This document shows positions 23,301-33,684 of a stretch of DNA of 40,493 nucleotides, piece by piece (position 1 is the first letter of the stretch; each line of letters starts with the position of its first letter). Position numbers and translations under genes: made by a program. The notes beneath the pieces were generated by a model. The model made no database searches and was not told the DNA's origin. It saw nothing but the letters and a program-made list of their open reading frames with translations. The stretch lies in NCBI GenBank assembly GCA_900095095.1, contig FMBT01000205.1, positions 1-40,493 on the forward strand. Reading direction: 5' to 3'. The DNA is from Fragilariopsis cylindrus CCMP1102 (lineage: Eukaryota > Bacillariophyta > Bacillariophyceae > Bacillariales > Bacillariaceae).

Positions 23301-25817
23301 TGAAGTGCTCCAACCTTGAGTTCGAGGTAAAGAATAGCCGTGAAACGGTATCAATTCGTAATTGGTCAATCGAGCAATTGATGTCACGCAATGAAAGTTA
23401 TTGCGCACATATCAAACAGCTTAATTCGGCTTCTCTGAAATTTGAATCTTCAGTCAACGCTAATTTATTTAGTGCTACGACCGAGATCGCAACACTCAAT
23501 GAGGTTCTAGAAGTCGAACGCAAGAACAAGGCTGACGAGCACGAACAACTCCAGGCCAAAATTGCAGTTGAGAAAGAATACAATCACGAAGCAAGGGATG
23601 AAATCGAAACTCTTACCTCTAGTTTAGAAGAAATAAAGATTGAATCAGAGGATACTCTGAACCAATGGACCAGTAAGTAATTATATCTGTCAATGTGCTT
23701 TTATTACAATGTTTTTTCGTTAATTAATGTTATTATATCTTTCCCGTTGACCTTTTGATCCACAAACAGCGAGATACGAAGAAATCGACAGGGCTTTCAG
23801 AGAAGTACAGCAACAGTTAGAAGGCCAAGAGCACGAAGCAAACGAAGTCATATCGATGTGGGAATCGAAAACGGAGGAGCTTGAAAAGGAGCTTGATCAT
23901 GCTGAAGACCAACTCCAACGACTTGAGGACATTCTTATTGTCAACGACAACGAAGACGATACGAATTTAGTTGATGTAGCTGAGAGTATTTTGCAGGAGA
24001 ATAACAATCTCAATTGTCACTTACAGGACGCAAAATCTCTTGCTAATGAGCACGACACTAAGGCGCAAGACTTTAAAAGCCAGATTGAAACTTTAGAAGC
24101 GAAGCTATCGAATAGGGAGGATCAGTTCCAGGGAATGAAACTCGAGCGCGATCGAATGAAGCATCAGCTATCATTGAAATCACAAGACAAACTCGAGGAA
24201 GAATGTGATAGATTGATAGGCGAGGTTGCGCAAATAGGAGAAGAGTTGCGCGAAGCCAATGCCATGCTGCAAGCATGTGTCACTGATGGATCGACGGACA
24301 AAGCTACAGAAGTCGCATCATACGCTCTCAGGGACGAAGTCAATAATATGAGAAATCATTTAAATGAATATCAACAGAAATACGAGGACGAGAAATCTGC
24401 AAGAGAGGTCGCCGACTTGGAAATTATCCGTCTTCGTGATGACATCGCCGTCCTCCTTTCTCTTTCTGAACATGAAAATAATCCTACCAATCTGAAAAAA
24501 CTCACAACGAAATCAATCGAGAAATTACAGAAGATAGAACATACCGAAATTGTTGACCTGAGAAAGTCGTTGTTCCGAGCCATGGAAGAGCTCGAACTTA
24601 CTCGATCAGCAGAGAAGGATTCAAACGAAACATTATCGAAACTGAGACTTCATATTTCTGTCTACGAGCAGGAGATTATTGCTGCCAAGTCTGAAGTTAA
24701 TTTCCTGAGTGAAGCTATGGAAGAGTTGCGTCAGACGGAAGATAGCAAACGAGCATCACTTGAGTACCGAATAGGCTCTTTAGAGAATGAAAATGATGTG
24801 GTACGAAAATACCAAGCTGCCGAGTTGGAGAATGTTAGAAACGAACTTGCGCAAGTATCGATGGAAAAAGATATGATAATGCATAAAATAAAAGAGACCG
24901 AGAAGACAAATGCATCATTGATTCTTGCAGTATCGAAAGAGGATCGCGATAATTCACCCCGACGAAATAGTATTGAGTCAGAATGCGCCAAGCTACGGGT
25001 TGAAAATGCGCATCTTCTTACTGTAGTGGAGGAAGAAGAAGAAATGGTACAGAGAAGGCTAAGAGAACTTTTATCCGCACAAATCGCCAGTAGCGAATTA
25101 GATGTGATCCTTGAACGCGAACTTCGACTTTCAGCAGAAGCAGCTCGAGCGATACTACAGGATGAGCTGAGCGAATTGCGCAGCGACAGCACTCGACTTT
25201 CTGACCGAAAACGCGACAATGGTCAGAAAAAAAGCTCAGACTCGATAACAGACGAATTGAATTCCCTGAGAAGTTTTCTCGATACTATGAAGAAGGAGAA
25301 CGATAGGCTAAAAATCACGATGAACGAAGAAGCATCTAAGGCGAAACATATGATTGATATTTTGACGGAGGAGTGCCGTAAAGCGCAGGCGAAAGCGTGT
25401 AAATTTGATCGCGACACTCGGACTGAGCTCGCAGTACAATCCGAAATAGCGAAAATGAGACTACCTGCATTAGCGTCGAATGGGGATCGAAAATCTTGGA
25501 ATGAAGATTATATGAATAACTCTACTAGTAAAGGCCCTTCTACAGAGAATTATGAGGCATCTCTTCCTAGCGCAGAAGCGTTTGATTTGATAAGGAAACA
25601 GAAAGAAGAAATCCAAGAGGAGAGGATGATGTATAGTGAAACCCTGCAAGAACACGACGACTTACTTGCGCTCGTTGCACAGCAGGACCTCGAGAAATGT
25701 TGTTTGAGGGAAGCCCTTATCGAAGTTGCAGGATACCAAGTTGCCGACGAAGCAATGAAAAGAGCAGAGGAATTCGCTGTCAATAGATATGGCAACGCTC
25801 TTCAAGTGGTGAACTAA
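17314..25817 (+). CDS. USO1: USO1/p115-type vesicle tethering protein, giant form
   Basis: Exons are 17314-21937, 22034-22414, 22525-22830, 22953-23672 and 23770-25817. The sum is 8079 bases, 2692 residues, with no frame break. The start AACATGGCG is the first in-frame ATG. Residues about 20-660 form a helical armadillo-like head resembling the p115/Uso1 head domain, which binds membranes and Rab/SNARE partners in ER-to-Golgi traffic. The head carries an acidic loop near residue 285 and a proline loop near 452. From about residue 697 to the end the protein is almost continuous coiled coil, several times longer than in the p115 of animals (about 960 residues in total) and longer than yeast Uso1 (about 1790). 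The usual acidic C-terminal tail is not seen. The coil contains tryptophan-bounded 33-residue modules, and all four introns are phase 1 within them. Two introns lie in long open frames and could be missed: 21938-22033 (96 bases) has no stop, and 22415-22524 stays open to its last three bases. Confidence 0.85.
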
Positions 25818-26277
25818 GTAGTATCATTTATTCAATTAAGCATGGTATCAGATCTTTAGATTTATCCTTAAAATTATGTATTTGAATGCGTTTTAAAATC
25901 GGGGGTTTTATGTTTAGTATAGTTTATAATGATTTACATTCGAGAGGCACGATCATACCATCCTCGAGGTTGAGAATATAATATACAAATATTCAATTTA
26001 GCTACTGTATTATAAAAGTTTCAATCACAAAGGAAATACCAGCTAGCGGGAGATATAAGGCAATATTTTGGAAAAGGTTATACCGCACTAGCGCACTTGC
26101 TGACAGAGCAAGCTAATTGCATGTATGGTGCATTTCTCTCAATCGAAGAAAATGTACTATCGATGTGGTGGAGTCATTTTGTTCCCGAAACAACGATGTG
26201 GGATATCTCCTTTTCCAGAAAATTGCCAAGTACAAACAAATGCTATTTGTTTGAATACAAAGGCAAGATTTCAGTGC
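25818..26277. other. Convergent intergenic region between USO1 and the SAP-domain gene
   Basis: About 460 bases separate the two stop codons. It must hold both 3' UTRs. The short plus-strand open frames starting near 26097 run into the antisense of the SAP gene and are not credible. Nothing else is seen. Confidence 0.6.
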
Positions 26278-29012
26278 TCAGTCAGTTGCTGCGCTCAGTC
26301 TCTCAATCAGATCCGATTTTTTCCCGCCAACTTTCAGTTTTCTCTTTCTGCATTCTTCTTTAAGTTCTGCAACTGTCATCTTAGCAATATCGACGACTTC
26401 TTCGTTAGCTTCTTTAAGAAATTCCCCATTTATTGTCATTTCGTTCTCTAGCTGGGCAAGCATCTCCTCTGTGGGCTCTTCGTCAAAGTCGGAACCCCTT
26501 GATTCGAACATCTCAACTGCAGCCCGGGCTTGTCTACCTAACTCTTCAATGTCAAAGTTCTCAAGTTCAGGATCAGCATCATCTTCTTCGCCATATTCGA
26601 TCTCGTTAATATTTTGAAATAGTTCTGCATTATCTCCTTCGCCTAGCGCTGTGCTATCTTCGTATCCGTTGATCGCTTCAAATAGTTCCGCATCATCTCC
26701 TTTGATTTCGCCAGATAGTTCTAGGTCATGTTCTTCTAATAACGACACGAGGTCTGCTTTTTTCCCTTTAGCTGTGAAGCCTCTCTTTTTCAGCTCCTCT
26801 TTCAACTCAGCAACTTTAAAGGAAGACCAATCCTTCATAACTGGAGCAACAACAAATTTCCTCCAGGTCAGATTTGTTTTCACTTATTTTATTGTTATCA
26901 TCAAATGCTTCAACAGCCTCCCTAGCAGCACGTGCAAGATCGTCCAAGTTGGTAGCCGAGAATAAGTCGTCGGATTCTTCAAAATCGTCGTCATCATCGT
27001 CTTCGTCTACCATTGAATCTGTCCATTGTTGTTTTTGTTCTAGAGCAGCGTCTTCGACCTCTTTCGCACTATTTTCGTAGGATTCGACAGCCTCCCTGGC
27101 AGCTTGTGCCAAAGACTCTAAGTCTATATCACCTAATTCGTAGATATCCTCATCCCCATCCTCGTCATCCAGATCAGTATCAGTATCGGAATCAATATCA
27201 AGATCCTGTCTTAGCTCGCTAGCCAGCTCCCCTGCTGCATCCCACTCTGCCTTGGCGGAATTATCAGGGGTGATGATGTCATTGACACCAACAATCTTCC
27301 CTTCGATCCCCTCCTGCGCCATTTCTACAGCAGCCATAAATTCATCATCGTCGAACATCACATCGTCTTCTAGTTCTTCGATTCTGCCCTTTTCTTCAGC
27401 GTCTGCCTTCTGTCTCACATCCTCAGCGATTGCGGCCATTTCCTCTACCTCGGCTACCACTCTCGCCTCTTCAGCAATTCTTTCCTCTTCTTCAATTCTG
27501 GCCACTTCTTCTGCCTCTGCTACCACTCTCGCCTCTTCTTCAATTCTAGTCCATTTCTTCTCCTCAGCTACCACTCTCGCCTCTTCGCATTCTTTCCTTT
27601 TTCATTTGGCCATTTCTTCTGCCTCTTCTTCAATTCTAGTCATTTCTTCTACCTCAGCTACCACTCTTGCCTCTTCAGCGATTCTTTCCTCTTCTTCAAT
27701 TCTAGTCATTTCTTCTACCTCAGCTACCACTCTTGCCTCTTCAGCAATTCGTTCCTCTTCTTCAATTCTTGTCAGTTCTTCTGCATCTTCAGCGACATTT
27801 CCCCCCCTTCCTCTTCTTCTTCTACAGCTGTTGTAGAAGACTGTTTTTCTTTGAGTACCTCGGCCTCGGCAATGGCAATGGCTGCATCTGCCTCACCAAT
27901 AACTTCTTCAGCTTCCTTTAGGACTCTCGCAAGATCATCTTCAGAATCTATGTAAGCTTTTTCTACTGCTTCAACAACGTCGGATTCGTCGGCCAACGAC
28001 TTTTCTCTCTTCAATTTGAGAATTTTCTTATCCACGACGCCGTTTGTTGAAAATTTATCTGCCAATTTAGTTGCCGTCTCTGTCACGTCCCAAGTGATTC
28101 CTCCCACCGTCCGAAGTACATCACCGGCGACACTCTTTGAAATAGCAACGTATGCTGCGCTCAATCCGACGGCACCAGAAGCAAGTACACCTTTACTTAC
28201 CAATAATCCAAGGACTGTTCCGGCGAGCGCCGCTCCTTTGATTCGTTCAGCAGAAACTCCCTTTTGCACTTCTGCTAAGGGTTTCTACACATTGCATTTT
28301 ATGAACAACATCATCTTTCGTTAGAGTGCAGCAGCGAGTTACAGTTGAAACGATGACAACGATGATAACGGAATGAACGATGACAACGAGTATGCGTACC
28401 AAATACACACACACACACACACACACATATTCGTTAACTTACTATGGCGTTTTCTACCGATTCTTTTGCCTTATTAGCCCACTCAAGAATTTCCGCATTC
28501 CTTTGTTCTTCGGCAATTCTAGCCTGTTTCACTTGCCATTCTGCCTGTTTCACTTGCCATTCTTTGCCCGCCTCTTCCTCGGCAATTCTCTTTTCTTCTA
28601 CAAGACGAGCCTCTTCTTCAGGTCGGATCTTTTCTTCTTCCACCCTAGCTTTCTCCTCCTCCTTCCGCTTTTATTGACGTCAATCCGATGTCATCATCGT
28701 CATTATTGTGTGATGGAAGCTCTTGCGGTGAAGCGAAAAATATGTCTGATGGCAAATCCTTTGGTGGATGCGGATCAGCTCCCGAAGACGAAGATGTATC
28801 GTCGTCAGTGCTGCCAGCACCAGCAGCTATAACAAGCTTTCTTTTCGGTCGTAAAAATGCGGTATGTGAAAAATTCTTCCGCAATAGTATGGATTCTAAT
28901 CGACGGCAACCCCAAAAAGTGTTCAGAGATTCATTATATTGAACAAGAAATCCCGCAAAACATATCAGTTGCAAGAGCAAATTGTGGGATGTAAGCAATT
29001 CTGTCTTGTCAT
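26278..29012 (-). CDS. SAP-domain protein with acidic helical repeats, possibly plastid-targeted, with apparent frame breaks
   Basis: The gene reads right to left. One intron is clear: 28285-28442, GTAAGT to GTGTAG, phase 0. The order is: a hydrophobic N-terminus (LLLQLICFAGFLVQ) that could be a signal peptide; an acidic linker; a charged helix; a Gly/Ala-rich hydrophobic stretch (AALAGTVLGLLVSKG onward); a 22-residue repeat array (RIEEEERIAEEARVVAEVEE type); acidic regions with a recurring LARAAREAVEAF-like helix; and two C-terminal SAP motifs (FKVAELKEELKKRG and MTVAELKEECRKRK). SAP motifs usually bind DNA or RNA. Disruptions are frame changes near 28649-28662, at the C7 run 27801-27807 and near 26855, and an in-frame TGA at 27602-27604. 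The start is uncertain: the ATG at 29012 needs one more base to join the frame. It is either a pseudogene or a gene with sequence errors; its open frames are otherwise well kept. Confidence 0.7.
27437..27778 (-). repeat. 66-base tandem repeat array inside the SAP-domain gene
   Basis: About five units encode variants of TRIEEEERIAEEARVVAEVEEM. Some are full length (22 residues), one is shortened, and the unit around 27590-27610 is degenerate and carries the in-frame TGA. The units are close to identical in places, so copy number could vary or be misassembled. Confidence 0.8.
28404..28428. repeat. (AC)n microsatellite within the SAP-gene intron
   Basis: About twelve AC dinucleotides lie inside the 158-base intron 28285-28442. 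It has no coding effect and is likely to vary in length between strains. Confidence 0.85.
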
Positions 29013-29729
29013 GATGATAACGACAAGAAACGAGCTTATATGATTTTGGATATTATTATATCAAGACCGATGGATGGCTAAATCAGCTTTTAAGTCAGAT
29101 GTGATGTGATGTGATGAATGTATATGTGATGACTGAAGAAAGTTTATGGTGGATTTGTAGGTATTAGATACGATGTAGCTAGCGTCAAGGAGATGGTTCA
29201 TTTATTTAAAATTTATTTCTTGATCCCTGTCGTCATTATCATTTAGCGACTTGTCGTTGCTTTCCTTTTAGATTACCGTTTGTTATTGACACTCTACTTA
29301 CTACGGTAGTCAGTAAGGAAGATCCTATTGGATAAAAAGATGTATATTTTGTGAGACTTCAACCGAGGCGCTACAGGGGCTCTCGAGAAAGTAAAAACAG
29401 AGAGATAGATTTTGTTTTTATTATTTTCGACACGTCAGTCACGTCACCTCATTTATTTTCGAAGTCGTAAAATCTCAAAAAATATGACTTGCTGTTGTGT
29501 CGTCTTTACCTGCGTGTTAGTTCACACTCTTTGTGTGTCGTCATCGCTGCATCATCAATCATTGTCATCAAGCACTTTCAACTTGGAGGCAACAGCAAAT
29601 AACACAAAAAGCCACAAAATACCTACAATCGACATACAATTCAACTATTAGATCGATACTACTCACAAAGATACATAATCTTTATTCCAAATCCATAAAC
29701 AATAAACAGTAAAACAATACAACAGCACG
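29013..29729. other. Divergent intergenic region between the SAP gene and the DUF2854 gene
   Basis: About 700 bases shared by two genes pointing away from each other, so it probably holds both promoters. A short open frame at 29484-29651 (55 residues, beginning MTCCCVVFTCVLVHTLC, signal-peptide-like) lies 78 bases before the DUF2854 start and could be an upstream open reading frame in its leader. A repeated GTGATGTGATGTGATG stretch is near 29100. Confidence 0.5.
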
Positions 29730-30749
29730 ATGATGAAAGTATCTAAAATTGCACTTGTGATCGTATCACTAATCGCATTATCTTCGGTTCACAACGCTTC
29801 AGGTTTTGTGCCATCGAACAGAATTACTTCTTTCTCAAATCCAACCCACGTTACAGAAAAAATCTATAAGGTTGAATCAACTCTGAATATGTCTGACAAC
29901 GATGTAAGTTCTTTTTTCAATGGTATACGAGCATCTTGGTATATGTCCATGTCCTTGTCATGCAACGACTGAAAGGAAACGACTATCTCAAAAGAAAATA
30001 ATTACTATTTACACAAGTAGACAAGATCACTCACCATTATTATTTTTTGCCATTACTATTTGTATTTCTTCAATTGAAAAATATAGGACTGGGAAGCACC
30101 TAAGACAGCCATGATCGGAGGTGCAGGAGTTAATAACGCTGGTGAACCTCCATTCGAGATCCGAGGATTTTCTCTTGGAAACCTTGTCATCTTATCTGGT
30201 GTAGTTATCACTGTACTATCATTCGCCGAGTATCTTAGTGACTCCAGTGGTGAAGGATTGAACGTATCTGGTCTGGGATTTGTTTACGGTATTCCGGTAT
30301 GCCTTGCTGGAGCCGCATTGAAGTATGCAGAAATCAATCCAGTTCCTCTTATTACCAACCCTGCTGGTGAACGTGTATATGAGGCAAAGAAAACAGAAAC
30401 TATTGACAAAATCAAACAAGACGTTACGAGACATAGATACGGAGACGAAGCTCATTTAGATACAACGGTGAGAAAGCTTGGCTTGGTAGTTCCTGGAAAA
30501 GATTATCCACAACTTCAGGAATTGAGAGCAGAAGATGCTGACGGGGAGCTTGCCTTCACTATGGTATGGCAATCGATTGATACTCCTTACAAAATGTGGG
30601 CAGATGAACGCAGAGTGAAGAAGTACGAAACATTCTTCGGACCAGGTGTAACCGCAGAAGTCGTTAAAATCGATGCTGAACAGAGACTTGTTGGAATTCG
30701 TCTTACGACCACATCAGCTACTAAAGAAGTGGAAACCACAGCAGCGTAA
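29730..30749 (+). CDS. Plastid-targeted DUF2854 membrane protein
   Basis: Exons are 29730-29903 and 30087-30749; the intron is 183 bases, GTAAGT to ATATAG, phase 0, and the product is 278 residues. Exon 1 encodes a signal peptide ending HNASG, then FVPSNR, the ASAFAP-type plastid signal, then a transit-like stretch to STLNMSDND. Exon 2 begins the conserved part: a hydrophobic helix at about residues 88-104 (LVILSGVVITVLSFAEYL), then GLGFVYGIPVCLAGAALKYA with the YGIP-GGALKxAE-like signature of the cyanobacterial and plastid DUF2854 family, and a hydrophilic C-terminal domain. The family is conserved in cyanobacteria and algae; its biochemical role is not known to me. Location in a plastid membrane is inferred. 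The frame is undamaged. Confidence 0.85.
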
Positions 30750-31084
30750 TTATTAAATTTTTAAAATTAACAGAAGACCCTTGTAAATATATTAAAGCAT
30801 TACTCACTTGTATAATACATTACATTAGCATCCATATTTTTAGAGGCGATTATAATATAGATATTATGTAGTTTTATAACATCATTCTTGGGTAGACATA
30901 CTTAAATTAAACAGAGTTATGGAAAGCACTTGATATTTAGAGAAAGCATTTTCTTTTTCTTTCAAAAACTACAAAAAGTGGAGTTCGTCACTAGTCCACC
31001 AACAGAATTGTAGAATTGTAGATATGTTATATGTTATATGTATATATATATTACAAAAGTATTAAGTAGATCGACGATCGCATT
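30750..31084. other. Convergent intergenic region
   Basis: 335 AT-rich bases between the stop codons of the DUF2854 gene and the coiled-coil gene, holding both 3' UTRs. No other feature is seen. Confidence 0.6.
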
Positions 31085-32605
31085 TTATAATTTTCTACGT
31101 TTCGATCGAGAAGAGTCATTCTCCCCGTCCAAAGAACGCTTCCCGGAAACTTCTCCCTCCAAAATTTCCCCTTCGTCTTCTTCCTCTTCCGCCCCTCCAC
31201 CTTCGTCATCCCCATCATTTTCGTCGTCTTCTTTTAAACCGGAGGTTTCTGGAAGGGATTTACCGCCAGATTCTTTATCGTTAACGGCGCTAGTATCGTC
31301 GACGTTTTCTCCCAATGATCCCGTTGTGGTCTCGACTTTGATGAACTTGTCGTTGCTATAATGAGCGCGGCATTTACTTCTTTTGTCACCAATGCTTCTT
31401 CCTCGTACAAAACCATGGCAGCTTTTTTCGCCTCGTCTGATTCAAGTAAAATGTTGTGACGAGCCACTACCGCTTCGGTTTCTGATCTAAGTAACGTCAT
31501 CATAGATACCAACTCGTCGTTTCGTTTGCGCCGTTTTATGGCTTCCGTTTGAAAGTCCCTGTTAAGATTTCGCTCTTTTTCGATTTCCCGTTTGAGACGC
31601 GCTACGTCTTCCCTCAAAGCAGGAAGATGTTCCGACGTATCTGGCCGTTTGGTGGGAACCTGATTCGGTATCCATACTAAGGATCCGGTTTGGCTCCAAA
31701 AGCTCCACACGTGCCCCAGGCCGTGGCGTGCCCCGGTTGCTGACCAAGCTGCGAGAGAAGAAGGGGAACACCAGGTGGGATCTTTGGAATTCTGGAAGCA
31801 GGCCAGTGGCAGACTCCCGACGAAGAAGTCCCACCGCTTTTACGATACTTTCTTCCGCCTTTTTCCATTGCTTGTCGAGGTCGTTCCATACGGTATGTAA
31901 ATCAGCCTGGTGTTCCTTAGCCTCCGAAGATGATAAAGAATGCGATCCTCGGTATAGCAAACACTGTAGGGTTTCGCGTACAATCTGGAGTCTGACTCGT
32001 TGTAGAGCCAGGAGCTTTCCCCGTTTCTGTACTTGCTCTTGCAGAAACGATACACGACCGTTGACATCTCATTTTTTACCTTGAGTTTCTTAGATAAAGA
32101 GATATAATGAGCCCGCAAACTTAGGTACTGGCCCTCATATATCTCACGCTGAGCCTCGCACTGCTGGATTTTTTGGCGTAAGGTTTGTAACCGTTTTTCT
32201 TCTTCCGGATCGATCCGGACAGGCATAGCGATGATAGGCATTTGATGGCCACGGTATGGTCCACCTGCGGATGCTACCGTGATTGTCCCCCTTGCGCAGA
32301 TTCCAATTATTGTGCGGTCCCTTGCCATTACTTCCGCTGCTGTTTTCCTTCGCGATCTTGTTATTTTGATTAGTGAAAATGTAATACTGCTGTGCGTATG
32401 ACGTACACGCATTGGAAAAGGCTTCCATGTGACGCAAATCGCGTTCCATTTCCTCTTGCGTCAACGGTGCTAATGGTGTATTAGCACCTGTTAATCGAGC
32501 CGATAATCCACGGGCTAACAAAATATGATCCTCCTGCGGCTTTGTTCGCGCCTTTAAAGAGGCGGTCGTACCGACACGACTGTTGATATTCTTTCTTTCT
32601 ACCAT
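31085..32605 (-). CDS. Unrecognised coiled-coil protein with nuclear-type basic tail; four apparent frame breaks
   Basis: The gene reads right to left from ATG at 32605 (MVERKNINSRVGTTASLKAR) to TAA at 31085. No family was recognised. The frame moves four times: at the C5 run 32287-32291 (one extra base), near 32068-32080 (one missing), near 31829-31838 (one extra) and near 31361-31372 (one missing). With these allowed, about 507 residues are open throughout. The order is: a Q/N-rich N-terminal part; helix EEEKRLQTLRQKIQQCEAQR; coiled coil; a tryptophan-rich block (WDFFVGSLPLACFQ, then VWSFWSQTGSLVWIPNQVP); a second coiled coil (LREDVARLKREIEKERN); and a very acidic tail ending SRSKRRKL, a likely nuclear localisation signal. 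Clean reading on both sides of each break argues against old decay. It faces HBS1 across a shared 1.1-kb upstream region. Confidence 0.6.
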
Positions 32606-32782
32606 TTTTTTTGATCTTTTTTCTTCTAAAATTCAGTTTATTGTTTCTCTATATATTCTTAGTGCTACAGATATAAATAGAAATACGGAAGATGATATCT
32701 TAGTACGTGAGTAGAACGAATAATGAACCGAACCAAAAAGTACGAGTCAACGAAACGTTTTGTCGTTTTTTTTGTGAGATCG

Positions 32783-32816
<34 letters not shown>

Positions 32817-33639
32817 CTCAATTTGCGATCAAACAGCTAGATAAAAGTGCACCGTTATTAACTTTAGATTCTGACAAAAATATAACAGATTGATTAATAC
32901 ATAGCAATTTCAATTCACTTTGCTTTATCACGACAATACGATAAATACGGCAAAGACGATACTATTATTGAGCCATTTTTCTCTGTTAGTAAAATAATGC
33001 AGTTACACACTCATCGTATACGTCGATCTTTTTTTTCGCACTTACTTCGTAGATTAGATGATACCAAACTGATCGATGCAATGTAATTTGGGAATATTAT
33101 TCAATGCTTCAATGTTCATCGATCATCTATGTTTTCTCTACCAAACTAATAATTACTGCTGTTGAGAGTTCGGATGTGATTTTTTGCTTTTTACTCTACT
33201 AGTTAGTGCTAGTAGTACTGTATTGCTGTTAGCTCTGTAATCGTAAGAGGTTATAGATATTACCTATAACTAGTATGTATAAATAATAAACTTTATCTAC
33301 GCGCGACATGCGCATTAGATGTCTAATAGAGAATGAATGAATGAATGAATGAATCAATCGATCCTACTATCCGGTTTACATGCTTAATATTTAAATATTT
33401 TGTAAAGTTGTTTACAATAAGAACAATTGTTTTCACAATCCTTTCTCTGTTTGACTTCTTGTGACTAACCTTTCACTAGCCTAGCCAAGCTAGCAAGAAA
33501 GCTAGCTAGAAGTCGTATTATTTGTATTTCTAGATATAGGAATTTGACGATCAAATAACCATAATTTTATTTCGATTTGAATTATAGTTAGTATTTTTCT
33601 CAAAGTACCGCTGTTAAAAAATAGTTGTAGCATCTTGTC

Positions 33640-33671
<32 letters not shown>

Positions 33672-33684
33672 TTCTTAACACGTC
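32606..33684. other. Divergent intergenic region upstream of the coiled-coil gene and HBS1
   Basis: About 1.08 kb, presumably with both promoters. Simple repeats: (TTGA)n at 32784-32816, (GAAT)n at 33331-33354, and a pure AG run at 33646-33671 that ends 14 bases before the HBS1 start codon. CTAGC motifs cluster at 33478-33510. No gene is seen. Confidence 0.6.

Noticed and set aside
24731-25219. A 162-residue minus-strand open frame inside USO1
   Set aside because: Ser/Arg-rich antisense of the coiled coil; the sense strand is a continuous exon of a recognised family.
27252-27836. A 194-residue Ser/Ala/Thr-rich plus-strand open frame
   Set aside because: Antisense shadow of the Glu-rich 22-residue repeats of the SAP gene, which has SAP motifs and a proper intron on the other strand.
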